Notes under the pieces: generated by a model
What the model was told of the DNA's origin: nothing
Database searches by the model: none
Seen by the model: the letters and a program-made list of their open reading frames with translations, nothing else
Shown: positions 55,841 through 64,000 of the stretch, in pieces
Layout of the letters: each line of letters opens with the position of its first letter
Position numbering within the stretch: position 1 is the first letter of the stretch
Assembly: GCA_004194705.1 (NCBI GenBank)
Contig: SADC01000928.1
Coordinates: 1-64,000, forward strand
Reading direction: 5' to 3'
Length of the DNA stretch: 64,000 nt
From: Ditylenchus dipsaci
Lineage: Eukaryota > Nematoda > Chromadorea > Rhabditida > Anguinidae
Translations under genes and position numbers: made by a program

Positions 55841-57564
55841 CAGTGTTTTCAAAATCACACTCACACTGTAAAATCACAGTGGAGCTCACAGTCACACTAA
55901 AATCACACTCACACTTGATGTGAGTGTGATTTTAAGTGTGACTGTGACTTTAGTGTGAGTGTGATTTTAAATGTGAGTGTGATTTTAGTGTGAGTGTGAC
56001 TGTGAGTGTGATTTTGGTGTGATGTGAGTGTGATTATCACAGTGAGACAGTGTGAGTGTGATTTTTGTCTCACAGTGTGATCCTCATCCCAGTGTGTGAT
56101 TTTTCACTCTGTGTATGAATCTTACTTTATTTTCTCAATAGGCTTGGTACTGTTGCTTGTCGCTTTATTATTAATATAATTATTCACATACATCCTTTTA
56201 AATGTCTGAGTTCAATTCACCGGGATCTCAAAAGTCGAGTGCAAAGAAACGCCGAAGAAACCCAATCTGAGACAAGTTTCACAAAGAGGAAGATTCGTTT
56301 GGGCAAATAAAGAAGAATTGCGGCGAGTGTCGAGAGGTAAGCTCTTTTTGCTTGATGTTAATTTGTTTTATTTTACTTCAGCAACTAAGCGATCCTACAA
56401 CATCCGTGACAAGACATTGGGAATTGAAGCACAGTGACAAGCAGCAAATCGCATCATCAAATCTAACAATTTTGATCCAATCTTTTTTGCCTCTACAGCA
56501 CTTGATCCAAATACAACAAACATTCTCAGTCCGAGTGATTTCAAAGTGGCTATAAGCGAAATTCAAAATCTGGTAAGTTGAAATTCTATGGTCCTTGTAA
56601 TTTTTTTGTTTGTGTTAAGATAGGGCATAATGTTGGTCCTGAGCACGTAGAGAACTCATTTCATTTATAGATGAACTCTACGCTTGATCAATTGCTGGGA
56701 GAGGGAGTTCCAGAAAACAAATCTGCTAAGCAAGCCAGATTAGAGATTTCGCCGAATTCTCTGCTGATTGAAATGATGAGCAGGAGGCTTAGTGCAAATT
56801 CTTCTGCGGGCGATTCTATTGATTCTCTCAAATACTGGACGTCATTCTTGAATTCAGTAAGCTTTTGAAGAAATGTAATGGTTACGTTTTATGGTTTAGG
56901 ACTCCAGGCCGATTGCGATTCTCGCGCTTGAAGTTCTCTCGATTCCAGCTACGAGTGCACCAATGGAGCGCATACTTTCTCAGGCAGGGATGGCTACAGC
57001 AACCCACAGAAATAAAGCATCGTTTGAATTATTGAATGCGCAGTTAGTTGTCTACTGCAATCGATTTTGTGAAAATGTGTAATGTCATTTGGAAAAATAA
57101 AATAAAAAATGACGTGGTGAATAGTTATATTTAAGGGTTTGCCGTTAAAATTGAAAATTTATGAAATATGTACGACTGGGACGATTGTATACAGACGATA
57201 TGTTGACAAAGCAGAAAGCTACGTCGAAGTACCCTGAAAAATATTTTGAGAAAGTATCTCGAATCGGAATCACTAACTAAAAGTAATGCTCAACACTGGG
57301 ATAAGGATCACACTGTGAGACAAAAATCACACTCACACTGTCTCACTGTGATAATCACACTCACATCACACCAAAATCACACTCACAGTCACACTCTCAC
57401 TAAAATCACACTCACATTTAAAATCACACTCACACTAAAGTCACAGTCACACTTAAAATCACACACACATCAAGTGTGAGTGTGATTTTAGTGTGACTGT
57501 GAGTGTGAAGTGAGGTGTGACCCTCACTGTGGGGTGACTGTGACTGTGATTTTTGAAAACACTG
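55841..57564 (+). mobile_element. hAT element, CAGTG ends, internally deleted
   Basis: A 1724-bp element starting CAGTGTTTTCAAAATCACAC and ending GTGATTTTTGAAAACACTG, flanked by a perfect 8-bp duplication GCGCGGGA (55833-55840 and 57565-57572). Subterminal arrays of CACACTCACA-type units run in opposite orientation (55850-56110 and 57310-57550). It encodes the two ends of a hAT transposase but no room for the catalytic core. Confidence 0.9.
56203..57082 (+). pseudogene. hAT transposase remnant: BED finger and dimerisation domain
   Basis: ATG 56203 opens MSEFNSPGSQKSSAKKRRR followed by an in-frame TGA, then GQIKKNCGECRE, an intron (56337-56380) and TSVTRHWELKHSDKQQ, which together give the C-x2-C...H-x4-H pattern of a BED zinc finger. 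A later segment (IFFASTALDPNTTNILSP, about 56490) matches the region before the C-terminal domain. After 56671, LDQLLGEGVPENKSAKQARL, and after 56899, LEVLSIPATSAPMERILSQAG, then LLNAQLVVYCNRF, form the hAT family dimerisation domain, ending at TAA 57080-57082. The RNase H-like catalytic part between the finger and this end is absent, so the copy is a deletion derivative dependent on another transposase. Confidence 0.8.
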
Positions 57565-58435
57565 GCGCGGGACCACACACATTTTGTCAATAACAATTTC
57601 GAATTGTTTTTTATTTCTGCTTATTGTTTAGAAAATAAATTCAATAAATTTGTTCAAAATTTAGAACCAGTCACTAGTCGAGCCCAACGTTGCTTGACAA
57701 TGCCAGATCGGACGACTTATTCGCCTTTCACTGCTTCATAACAGTCATTGTCATAATGTGATTCATATCAAATAGAAAATAACGTTTGAAATTCAAAATG
57801 CAAACAAAAAATAATTCGAAAACATTATTGACAAAATCTTTGTGGTCCCGCGCGCATTCAAACCTACGAAATTGCCATGATAAGGAAGAGACAGGGTCCT
57901 TTAAATTCGTGATATTTACTTGAGAAACAAGAAAGTATGTGTAAGAAAGGTTGTAAAGAACGAAACCTGGTTTCAACTTATCATCGCCTGAGAAACTGAG
58001 GTGGTCTATGATTTGCGGTCGACCACCTCGGAGTGGATACTTACCCAAGTACTAATTAGATATTGAGATTATGAATAGTCAAAACATCATTTCGATCATA
58101 ACAAACCATTTCACTACAAAATTTTAAGTTTAATACGACATATGTAGGTGATAATACTTTGGTGGGCCGATTGACTTGTAGACCAATGACGTAGAGCCAA
58201 CTCGAGTTCAATATTTTATGGCCAAAATCTGATAATTTACGGCCAAAATTCGGCATATCAAGGCCAAATTAAGTTTAAGGCCAGAATTCAAAAGTTTATG
58301 GCCAAAATTCAATAATTTATGGCCGAAATTCAGTATTCTATGGCCACGTCGAGTTTATGGCCAAAATTAACTATTTTATGGCCAATTTTCAGTATTTTAT
58401 GGCCAGTTTTAAATAGGATGGTATTTTTTCTCATC

Positions 58436-58545
58436 GCAAAACACTTGAAAATCACCGCAAATTATTTTTTTCTCACCGCAAAACACTTTTTTCTCACCGC
58501 AAAATACTTTTTTCTCACCGCAAAAATACTTTTTCCCCCGCAAAC
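58436..58545. repeat. CTCACCGCAAAA(C/T)ACTTTTTT array
   Basis: About five copies of a roughly 22-bp unit, CTCACCGCAAAAYACTTTTTT. It is followed at 58625-58745 by the CCGGAATGGCCAGAA / GGTTTTTTGGGGGTTTACTAA core that also accompanies the CGCCTAATT array at 15.5 kb. No inverted partner array is obvious here, so this copy may be truncated. Confidence 0.7.
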
Positions 58546-58805
58546 GTAATTTCTGTCTAAGACCAACCAAATTTTGCATAATTTTGCAAGAATTCAAAAT
58601 TTTCAGCCTGAAAATGACTTGGATTGGTCAGAATCCCACCCCGGAATGGCCAGAAGCCGCTGAAAGTTGGTTTTTTGGGGGTTTACTAATTGGGGTAAAC
58701 CTTTTGCGAAAAATCGATCGAGCGGATCAGATTTCGGGTCCGATGGGCTTAATCGCTGGAAATTCTAGGTTTATGGTGGTTTTCAAAAATTTTAGTCTGA
58801 ACTAA

Positions 58806-58975
58806 CCAAACCAAGTGGTCGTCCACTTGGATCAAAAATTTTTTTTACCTTTTTTATGTTGGAAAACCTGTTTACTGAATTGATTGGGCTATGCTGAAGA
58901 TGGTTTGACAGTGGTGAAATGCTGTTTTCTCGGGTATTTTTTGAGTATTGCCCAATAATTGATTTTGATAAAATC
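58806..58975. repeat. CCACTTGG-family half element
   Basis: AACCAAGTGGTCGTCCACTTGG, ATCAAAAATTTTTTT and GCTGAAGATGGTTTGACAGTGG match (inverted) the arms at 9135-9240, 52250-52370 and 52865-52972. Only one arm is present, so this is a half copy. Confidence 0.7.
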
Positions 58976-58979
58976 GCCA

Positions 58980-60140
58980 AATCATAGGAAAAGTAGTCAA
59001 AATGTAGCTAACAAAAAGACAAACAAAGTCAGAAAAAATCAGCCTTTCACAATGTCTAAAAAAAATTTACAGCTTTTTCAAAAGTGCTTTGGGGTCACAT
59101 TGACCCATGGTGGTGTTAGGGTTAATAGCCACAGTAGCAGTAACTATCGACCAAAAAATAGCACGGAAGAGGTTAAAGAGTAGACAACATAATAGAGTAA
59201 CTATGTGGCTCCTTTTTTACCGGCCCCCTTTTTACTGGCCCCTTTTTCGCAGCCCCCTTTTACCCAGTACCCATTTTTATTTGGCATAAAGTTTTCCAGC
59301 CCAATTTTACGATTTTGCCTTAAACTTTTGGTTTGAATATTTTGAAAGCCCTATGAATTCTGCGTCAGATGGCTTAAATTTTTTTTTGAGAAAAAGGTGA
59401 CTCTGAGAAGTTATAGACAATTTAATAAACATACGGCAACCAGAAAAAAGCCTTTTGTAAGGGCTTTTTTGTTAAATTGTTTTTTGCTTTTTTGTTAAAA
59501 TTTTGATACAGGATACTCCAGTATCCGCTGGATAGTCCAAGATTCATAAATCATTTCACGTTGGAATTGTAAGATTTGAGAAGTTGGAATAAAAAGACTT
59601 GAGAATAATTTTGAAAGTTTGATTGTAAAACTGTAGAGGATAAAGGTTGGATTTGAAAGGTCTGAGTAAACCATGAGGCATTAGACTTGACAAATGAGGC
59701 ATGACGCATGAGGTTTGTCGCATAACCTGCATACAGATATAAACTGGATGATTGGATGTTGGTTTGGAATGTTTTGAAGCTTCATAATTCGGCTTGTTTT
59801 TCCATAATTTTTCTAGTGAAAAACCTCTAATTTTATTTTCATATTGTAGTTCATGCCTTTAACTACCGTTTAATCAAAAATTAATCAAAAAATTTAATCA
59901 AAAATGCCCAGAATAGGTTCGGTCACGAAAAAGTCCACATAATTCTGTACCAACCTGCAAAGCACCAAATAGCGGTAGATAAACTGAACTGGTAGAAAGA
60001 GTATAGAAGAGTAAAAAGCGAGAAACCAGCACATATAGCCAATATGTCCAGTAAGAGAAGACATATTGCGCAGCACACCATTCAGGAACATGGTTGAATT
60101 GCCATTATCCACAATGTATATCTGCAAAAAGACTTCATTT
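58980..60140. other. Intergenic, no confident gene
   Basis: A patch at 59205-59280 repeats GGCCCCCTTTTTACTGG-like units. A minus-strand open stretch at 59894-60127 includes hydrophobic SSLTGHIGYMCWFLAFYS but has no recognised family; its reading ends in the left arm of the next palindrome. The rest is A/T-rich. Confidence 0.35.
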
Positions 60141-60200
60141 TTAACACGGGAATTACCGACTGTAATAACGGTTCGTATAAGGGTTTAAGGATCTGCTGAG

Positions 60201-62242
60201 CAGTGTTTTCAAAAATGGAATGGAAATGGAATATTCCATGCAAAAATGGATTCCATTCCACCCTCAAAATGGAATGAAATTTGAATTCTATTCCATTTTG
60301 AGGGTGGAATGGAATGGAATCCATTTTTGCATGGAATATGGAATATTCCATTCCATTTCCCTAATGATATATTTCATTTTCCATTCCAATTTTAAAAGTG
60401 GAACGGAACCACTTCATTCCGTTCTGTAATCTATTCTTATCCATACATATTTTTCTACGTATTCGATAAAAAGGTTATGATTAAGTAGGAATAAATAAAC
60501 ATTCAGTATTATTTAGGCTGCTGCTCTGGTACTATTTCGGTTACTGTTTCACCTCTCACCTTAAACACGTACACTTCTCGCAAAACCTACTCGCTCATCA
60601 TTTTCAATGTTTTATTAAATATCTTTCACAAAACTATTACAGTGTACAACTAATTGGGAATTCAAAAGCAGAAATTGTGTCTTGTTGCGGTTGTTGGGCT
60701 CCATGCTTTTCTTTTCGTCTGTTGCTCTGCTCCACAGCCTCTTCTCGTATCATATTGTCCAATGTTAAGTTGAGTTGACATTCTTCTGCTGAATTCCGTC
60801 TTCGTAAGGAATATAAAATATTGTAAATAACACAGAGAGTTTTTTTAAAGCGAATACCTGGGGTCAAAGTTCACATTGTTGATATCGAATATTCTCTTGA
60901 ACCGATCCTCTAATAAGCTCAACAGGGCATATCTTAACTCTGGATTATCAACAGATTCCTGAATGATATGACAAATTAGTACGAGACAAATACTAAAATA
61001 TTTCACCTCAATCTGGTGAGAGAATTTTTTTAGAGCCTTCATGTAGTCTTGATGTAGAAATTTGCAAAGGGGAGCTGTTCTAAACCTTTCAAAGTGAAAA
61101 TCACTAAGGGTACAAAGAGAAAACTCACGTCAAATTCAGTTCAACACTGTCATCAAAATTTTCCTCGTCAGATCCAAAAGCTTCCTCGTTTCCTGTAGCA
61201 ATTTCATCACTTTCTTCGAGCCAAACCGGTTCAACCATCACTGAAAATTTGATCATAGATTAGTAAAATCTTGCCAAAGAAAAAACGAATTTTCGAATCG
61301 TCTTAAAAGCATTGACCATATTGCTTCCGCCAGCAGTAACCACTTCGTACACCTGCTTGAGTGAAAGGCCATTATCTGCCAGAATCTGTTACGCCTTAAA
61401 AACCTCCTTATTTAATTGAAATTTAGAAAGTACAAAAAACATAATTTACCAAGGTATGAATTCTGTGGAGCACTGTCCCACCAAATATCACAGGCGATAG
61501 AACATCTATGTTGCATGCGTTGTTCTTCGTTCTTCATTGCGGTCGAATTTATCCAGAACCCGATGTTTAAATGCAGCAAATCTTGACGGAAACTGAACAG
61601 AGATAAAACATATCGTCAAAAATTAACAAAAAAAAAACTACCGGAAAGTTTAGTTTGAGTTCATGAAATAGCTTACGCACCAAAGGATTCAGAAAGCTCT
61701 TGATTGAAATTGCTGGAATTGCCATGACTGCAGCTAAAGCCCTTCGAATCTTGGAGTTTCTAAAAAGCAAGAATAGCATATAATAGTCAGCAAAAGCACA
61801 CACTTGTTGTTTGAATCCGGTTTTGTTGTGATATGTTTCCGCTCTTCTCTCCAGACATATGCTTCGAATTTTGATGGCGATTAATCTATGTGGCATCCGG
61901 ATCATTGAAAACCTGCAGAAAACTTAATATTCTTAATAAAGTGTAAGCATTCTCACCTTTGAACATCATTTGCATTTTACGATCTTTTCGCCGAATTCAT
62001 CTGTAAGCTCATCGACAGTAATCCAGACTTGAGACCGCTTTTTTGCTGAAGTTTGACCAGAAGAAACTTCTGCACTTATTTGAAAGCCTATAAAGAGCAT
62101 TGACAATTCAGCAACCAATAAACAACTGCATATCCATAAAAAAGTAATACTTTTATTCCATTGAAAATATAACGAAATATGGAGTAGTTCCATCCACTGA
62201 AAATGGAATATTCCATTTTCCATTCCATTTTTGAAAACACTG
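60201..62242 (-). mobile_element. hAT element, CAGTG ends, TGGAATGGAA arms
   Basis: A 2042-bp element starting CAGTGTTTTCAAAAATGGAA and ending TTCCATTTTTGAAAACACTG, flanked by a perfect 8-bp duplication CTGCTGAG (60193-60200 and 62243-62250). The subterminal DNA is GGAATGGAAT repeats (60213-60420 and, inverted, 62150-62230). Its first 13-14 bases equal those of the hAT at 55841, but the subterminal motif differs entirely. The minus strand carries degraded transposase-like exons. Confidence 0.88.
60637..62100 (-). pseudogene. Probable degraded hAT transposase pieces
   Basis: Minus-strand exon-like segments occur at about 62030-61968, 61905-61570 (CAFADYYMLFLLFRNSKIRR, LVRKLFHELKLNFP), 61560-61200 (acidic, EESDEIATGNEEAFGSDEEN sense), about 61040-60855 ([34 protein letters not shown]) and 60800-60660 (ECQLNLTLDNMIREEAVEQS). 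Phrases such as [14 protein letters not shown] are like hAT middle regions, but neither the finger nor the dimerisation block is clear. The assignment rests mainly on location between hAT ends. Confidence 0.45.
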
Positions 62243-62811
62243 CTGCTGAGCACGAATATCACAAAATCGGACCTCCGAATTTACTTGAGAAACTGTTCTT
62301 GAAAACAGAATGTAACTGTCAAATTTTGAATTCCGTTCGAGACAAAAAACATTTGAATTTCAAACAATTGTATATTTGAATTTTTTTGTGTCGAACGGAA
62401 TTCAAAATTTAACAGTTACTTTTTGTTTCCAAGAGCAGTTTCTCAAGTAAATCGACCAAGCTCAGAATTGCAAGTTCGCAATTCTTTCACGCCAAACTTT
62501 ATTTCAACATATTTTTTCGTGCTCTTTTTTACTTTTGATAGACAGCCCAAAAGCTCATTTTATTTGACTAATGTTAACGCACTTTCTAGTGCCATTTTTC
62601 ATGCATATACAGTTTATTGCGGTATATTACAGTAGCGCCGGCTTTGCACTTATGTTTGGAGGTCCGATTTTGTGATATTCGGGCTCAGCAGGTCCTAAAC
62701 CCTTATACGAACCGTTAATACATTCGAGAATTCCCGTTTTAAATATTGAATGTTATACTTTAAGTTTTTAAGATCTATTTATTTAAACTTATTTACAGGG
62801 CCCTAATTCTT

Positions 62812-63590
62812 CCTGGTAATAACATCATATTCGTGTTTCTCGACCCCGATTTCATGAGAAAGCCGGCTGTTTTTTTGGTTCTGAGAAAAAAATTTTTCGA
62901 ACCACAGGGGGTATCATGGTTTTTGAGTCAAAATTTGAAAAATTTAAATTGGCGCCTTTTGAATTTCTAAAGGGAATAAGGGCTGTATTGGGAGGAGAAG
63001 GAAATAAAAGAGGGCCACTTTTATGGCAGAACGTTAAAAGTTCAAAATTTTGTATTCTTCGACTGCCTCACCATGTTTTTCAACTGGGCCGTGGCAAAAA
63101 AAGACTCTATATGCATTTTATGGTCAAGAGTGCTTTTCGGAATCATGTCTAAGGTAAGTGTGTGCGCGCATCTCTAACTCTCAAGCGCCCTGCGCCCCCT
63201 TCGGGGCGCAGGGGGCTTGGGGCTTGGAGTTGAGATGCGCACACCCACATACCTTAGACACAAATCACTCGAAAGTGACTCTGGATGCATGAAAAAGCAT
63301 GCATACCAGAGTTTATTTATGCGGTAGGCCCCAGTATTCAAAACTATGTTCAACATCTTCTTGCTAGTGGCCCCTGTGTGATTAGTGGCCCCCTTTTATT
63401 CCCTTCCCCTCCCTATACAGCCCTTATTGCCTTTAAAATTCAAAAGGCGCCAATTTAAATTTTTGAAATTTAGACTAAAAAACCATGATACCCCCTGTGG
63501 TTCGAAAAGTTTTTTGTCTCAGAATTAAAAAACAGCCGGCTTTCTCATGAAATTGGGATCGAGAGACACGAATATGAAGTTATCTCCTCC
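62812..63590. mobile_element. Foldback element, hairpin-core family, copy C (different arms)
   Basis: Outer ends ATATTCGTGTTTCTCGACCC and its inverse (ATCGAGAGACACGAATAT). Arms pair GGGGGTATCATGGTTTTT with AAAACCATGATACCCCC and AAAGCCGGCTGTTTTTT with its inverse. The centre (about 63147-63355) is the same as in copies A and B: AGGTAAGTGTGTGCGCGCAT, GCGCCCCCTTCGGGGCGCAG, GAGATGCGCACACCCACATA, AAAAAGCATGCATACCAGAG. The outer end CGTGTTTCTCGACCCGGATTTTC also occurs alone at 54012. Confidence 0.75.
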
Positions 63591-64000
63591 ATCTGACCAC
63601 TCCTTGTGGGAGTGGGGATTGTTAACTCAAGCCAAAATAAATACAAACTTAGTCGGGTAAGTTGCCGTATAACATGTAAAATATTAGCATTTTTCAAAAA
63701 ACCTATGAAATATTGAATTAAGTTCCTTTGTATAAACACTACAAAATCATTGCTATCACTGTTTTTATTCCAATATACTTACAGTAGCAGAAAGCACAGA
63801 TTCTGCTCATTGTTTTGATACCAAAGACGACAAAAATCATAACATAAAGAGGACCAGGATCAAGAAGTTGGTTGATGACTAGGCTTTTCCGGGTTAATTC
63901 GAATTCGTGCCTTTCTTGGCGTTCTATATTTTCACGTTTTTTTCGAAAATTTTTTTTTGTAATTTGGGGCCATTAATGTTGAGAAGAGCTCGAACATGCG
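63591..64000. other. Window end, no gene recognised
   Basis: A/T-rich. A minus-strand open stretch at 63545-63739 is short and unrecognised. Acceptor-like TTACAG at about 63778-63783 and splice-like features could belong to a gene continuing past the window, but this cannot be judged. Confidence 0.3.

Larger units (their letters stand above)
55789..57906. repeat. Older foldback element split by a hAT
   Basis: The left arm AGGACCCTGTCTCTTCCTTA, then TCATGG and GGTTTGAATGCGCGCGGGA (to 55840), continues after the hAT at 57573 with CCACACACATTTTGTCAATA. The right arm (about 57815-57906) is the inverse: TATTGACAAAATCTTTGTGG, TCCCGCGCGCATTCAAACC, then CCATGATAAGGAAGAGACAG. Removing the hAT restores a normal palindromic element of about 390 bp. 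Confidence 0.8.
54125..58415. mobile_element. 4.3-kb TIR structure with GGCCATAAA arrays enclosing a gene
   Basis: The left arm (54125-54356) is an array of GGCCATAAA(A/C)T(A/T)-type units, including AACTCGACGTGGCCATAAAA, ending GGGTTGGCTCTAGGTCAATT. The right arm (58178-58415) is its inverse: ATGACGTAGAGCCAAC, then TTTATGGCCAAAATT units including CTATGGCCACGTCGAG and TTTATGGCCAATTTTCAGTA. The order of sub-motifs is mirrored, so the arms form one pair. Between them lie the cysteine-rich gene, a 340-bp palindrome and a foldback element with a nested hAT. No transposase of its own is recognised. Confidence 0.7.
60146..62740. repeat. Older foldback element split by a second hAT
   Basis: The left end ACGGGAATTACCGACTGTAA, CGGTTCGTATAAGGGTTTAAGG (to 60200), continues after the hAT at 62251 with CACGAATATCACAAAATCGG, ACCTCCGAATTTACTTGAGA. 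The right arm runs in reverse: TCTCAAGTAAATCGACC (about 62442), GAGGTCCGATTTTGTGATAT and AAACCCTTATACGAACCGTT, through AATTCCCGT (about 62740). Without the hAT it is a simple palindromic element. Confidence 0.8.

Noticed and set aside
59894..60127. Hydrophobic minus-strand frame that could be a membrane protein
   Set aside because: Short, no family likeness, no flanking exons, bounded by a repeat arm; insufficient evidence.
1..64000. Trans-spliced leader RNA or 5S gene
   Set aside because: I looked for the conserved nematode spliced-leader word (GGTTTAATTACCC...) and a 5S internal box on both strands and saw neither; short variants could be missed by eye.

Overview
This is nuclear DNA of an animal, almost certainly a nematode. 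Genes are broken into short exons by 40-1000 bp introns with GT(A/G)AG donors and TTTTCAG/TTTTAG acceptors. The gene content is nematode-typical: a CBD-1-like protein with many chitin-binding domains, a TAX-4-like cyclic-nucleotide-gated channel, and two chemosensory 7TM receptors. A family PL3 pectate lyase gene suggests a plant- or fungus-associated lineage (Tylenchomorpha/Aphelenchoididae-like), because animal PL3 genes are best known there as horizontally acquired effectors. The species cannot be named from this window.

Layout: a clan-3-like cytochrome P450 (+, about 0.4-4.0 kb); an Sre/Srab-like receptor (-, 5.0-7.8 kb); a repeat tract (8-20 kb) holding a target-site-flanked MULE transposon (10.6-13.5 kb); the chitin-binding gene (+, 20.2-28.6 kb, about 21 exons); the CNG channel (+, about 29.4-34.9 kb); the pectate lyase (+, 36.7-38.2 kb); an Old-Yellow-Enzyme-like NADH:flavin oxidoreductase (-, 41.2-43.4 kb); a second 7TM receptor (-, 46.9-47.5 kb); a mitochondrial ClpX-like AAA+ gene lacking a recognisable C-terminal end (+, 48.3-50.1 kb); a small cysteine-rich secreted-protein gene (+, 54.5-54.9 kb). 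The last 10 kb is mostly nested transposons. The genes do not form one pathway; this is an ordinary mixed nematode neighbourhood.

The striking part is the repeat landscape. Dozens of palindromic (foldback/TIR) elements fill introns and intergenic DNA. Several carry, inside each inverted end, an array of short direct repeats with its own motif (CCAAAACGAAATTTG, GAAAAAAGCGCAG, GGCCATAAA, CGCCTAATT, CGCCAA, CACACTCACAG). Clean target-site duplications define the MULE, two CAGTG-type hATs nested in older foldback elements, four hAT-like MITEs with TAGGG or TAGAG ends, and several pogo-like MITEs flanked by TA. A 4.3-kb inverted-repeat structure encloses the cysteine-rich gene, and a piece of that gene's last exon lies inside another palindrome 2 kb away.

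A caution for all gene models: nearly every gene needs one or more single-base frame corrections, usually beside a homopolymer and usually as a missing base. This looks more like residual long-read indel error than independent pseudogenisation, but the window alone cannot decide.
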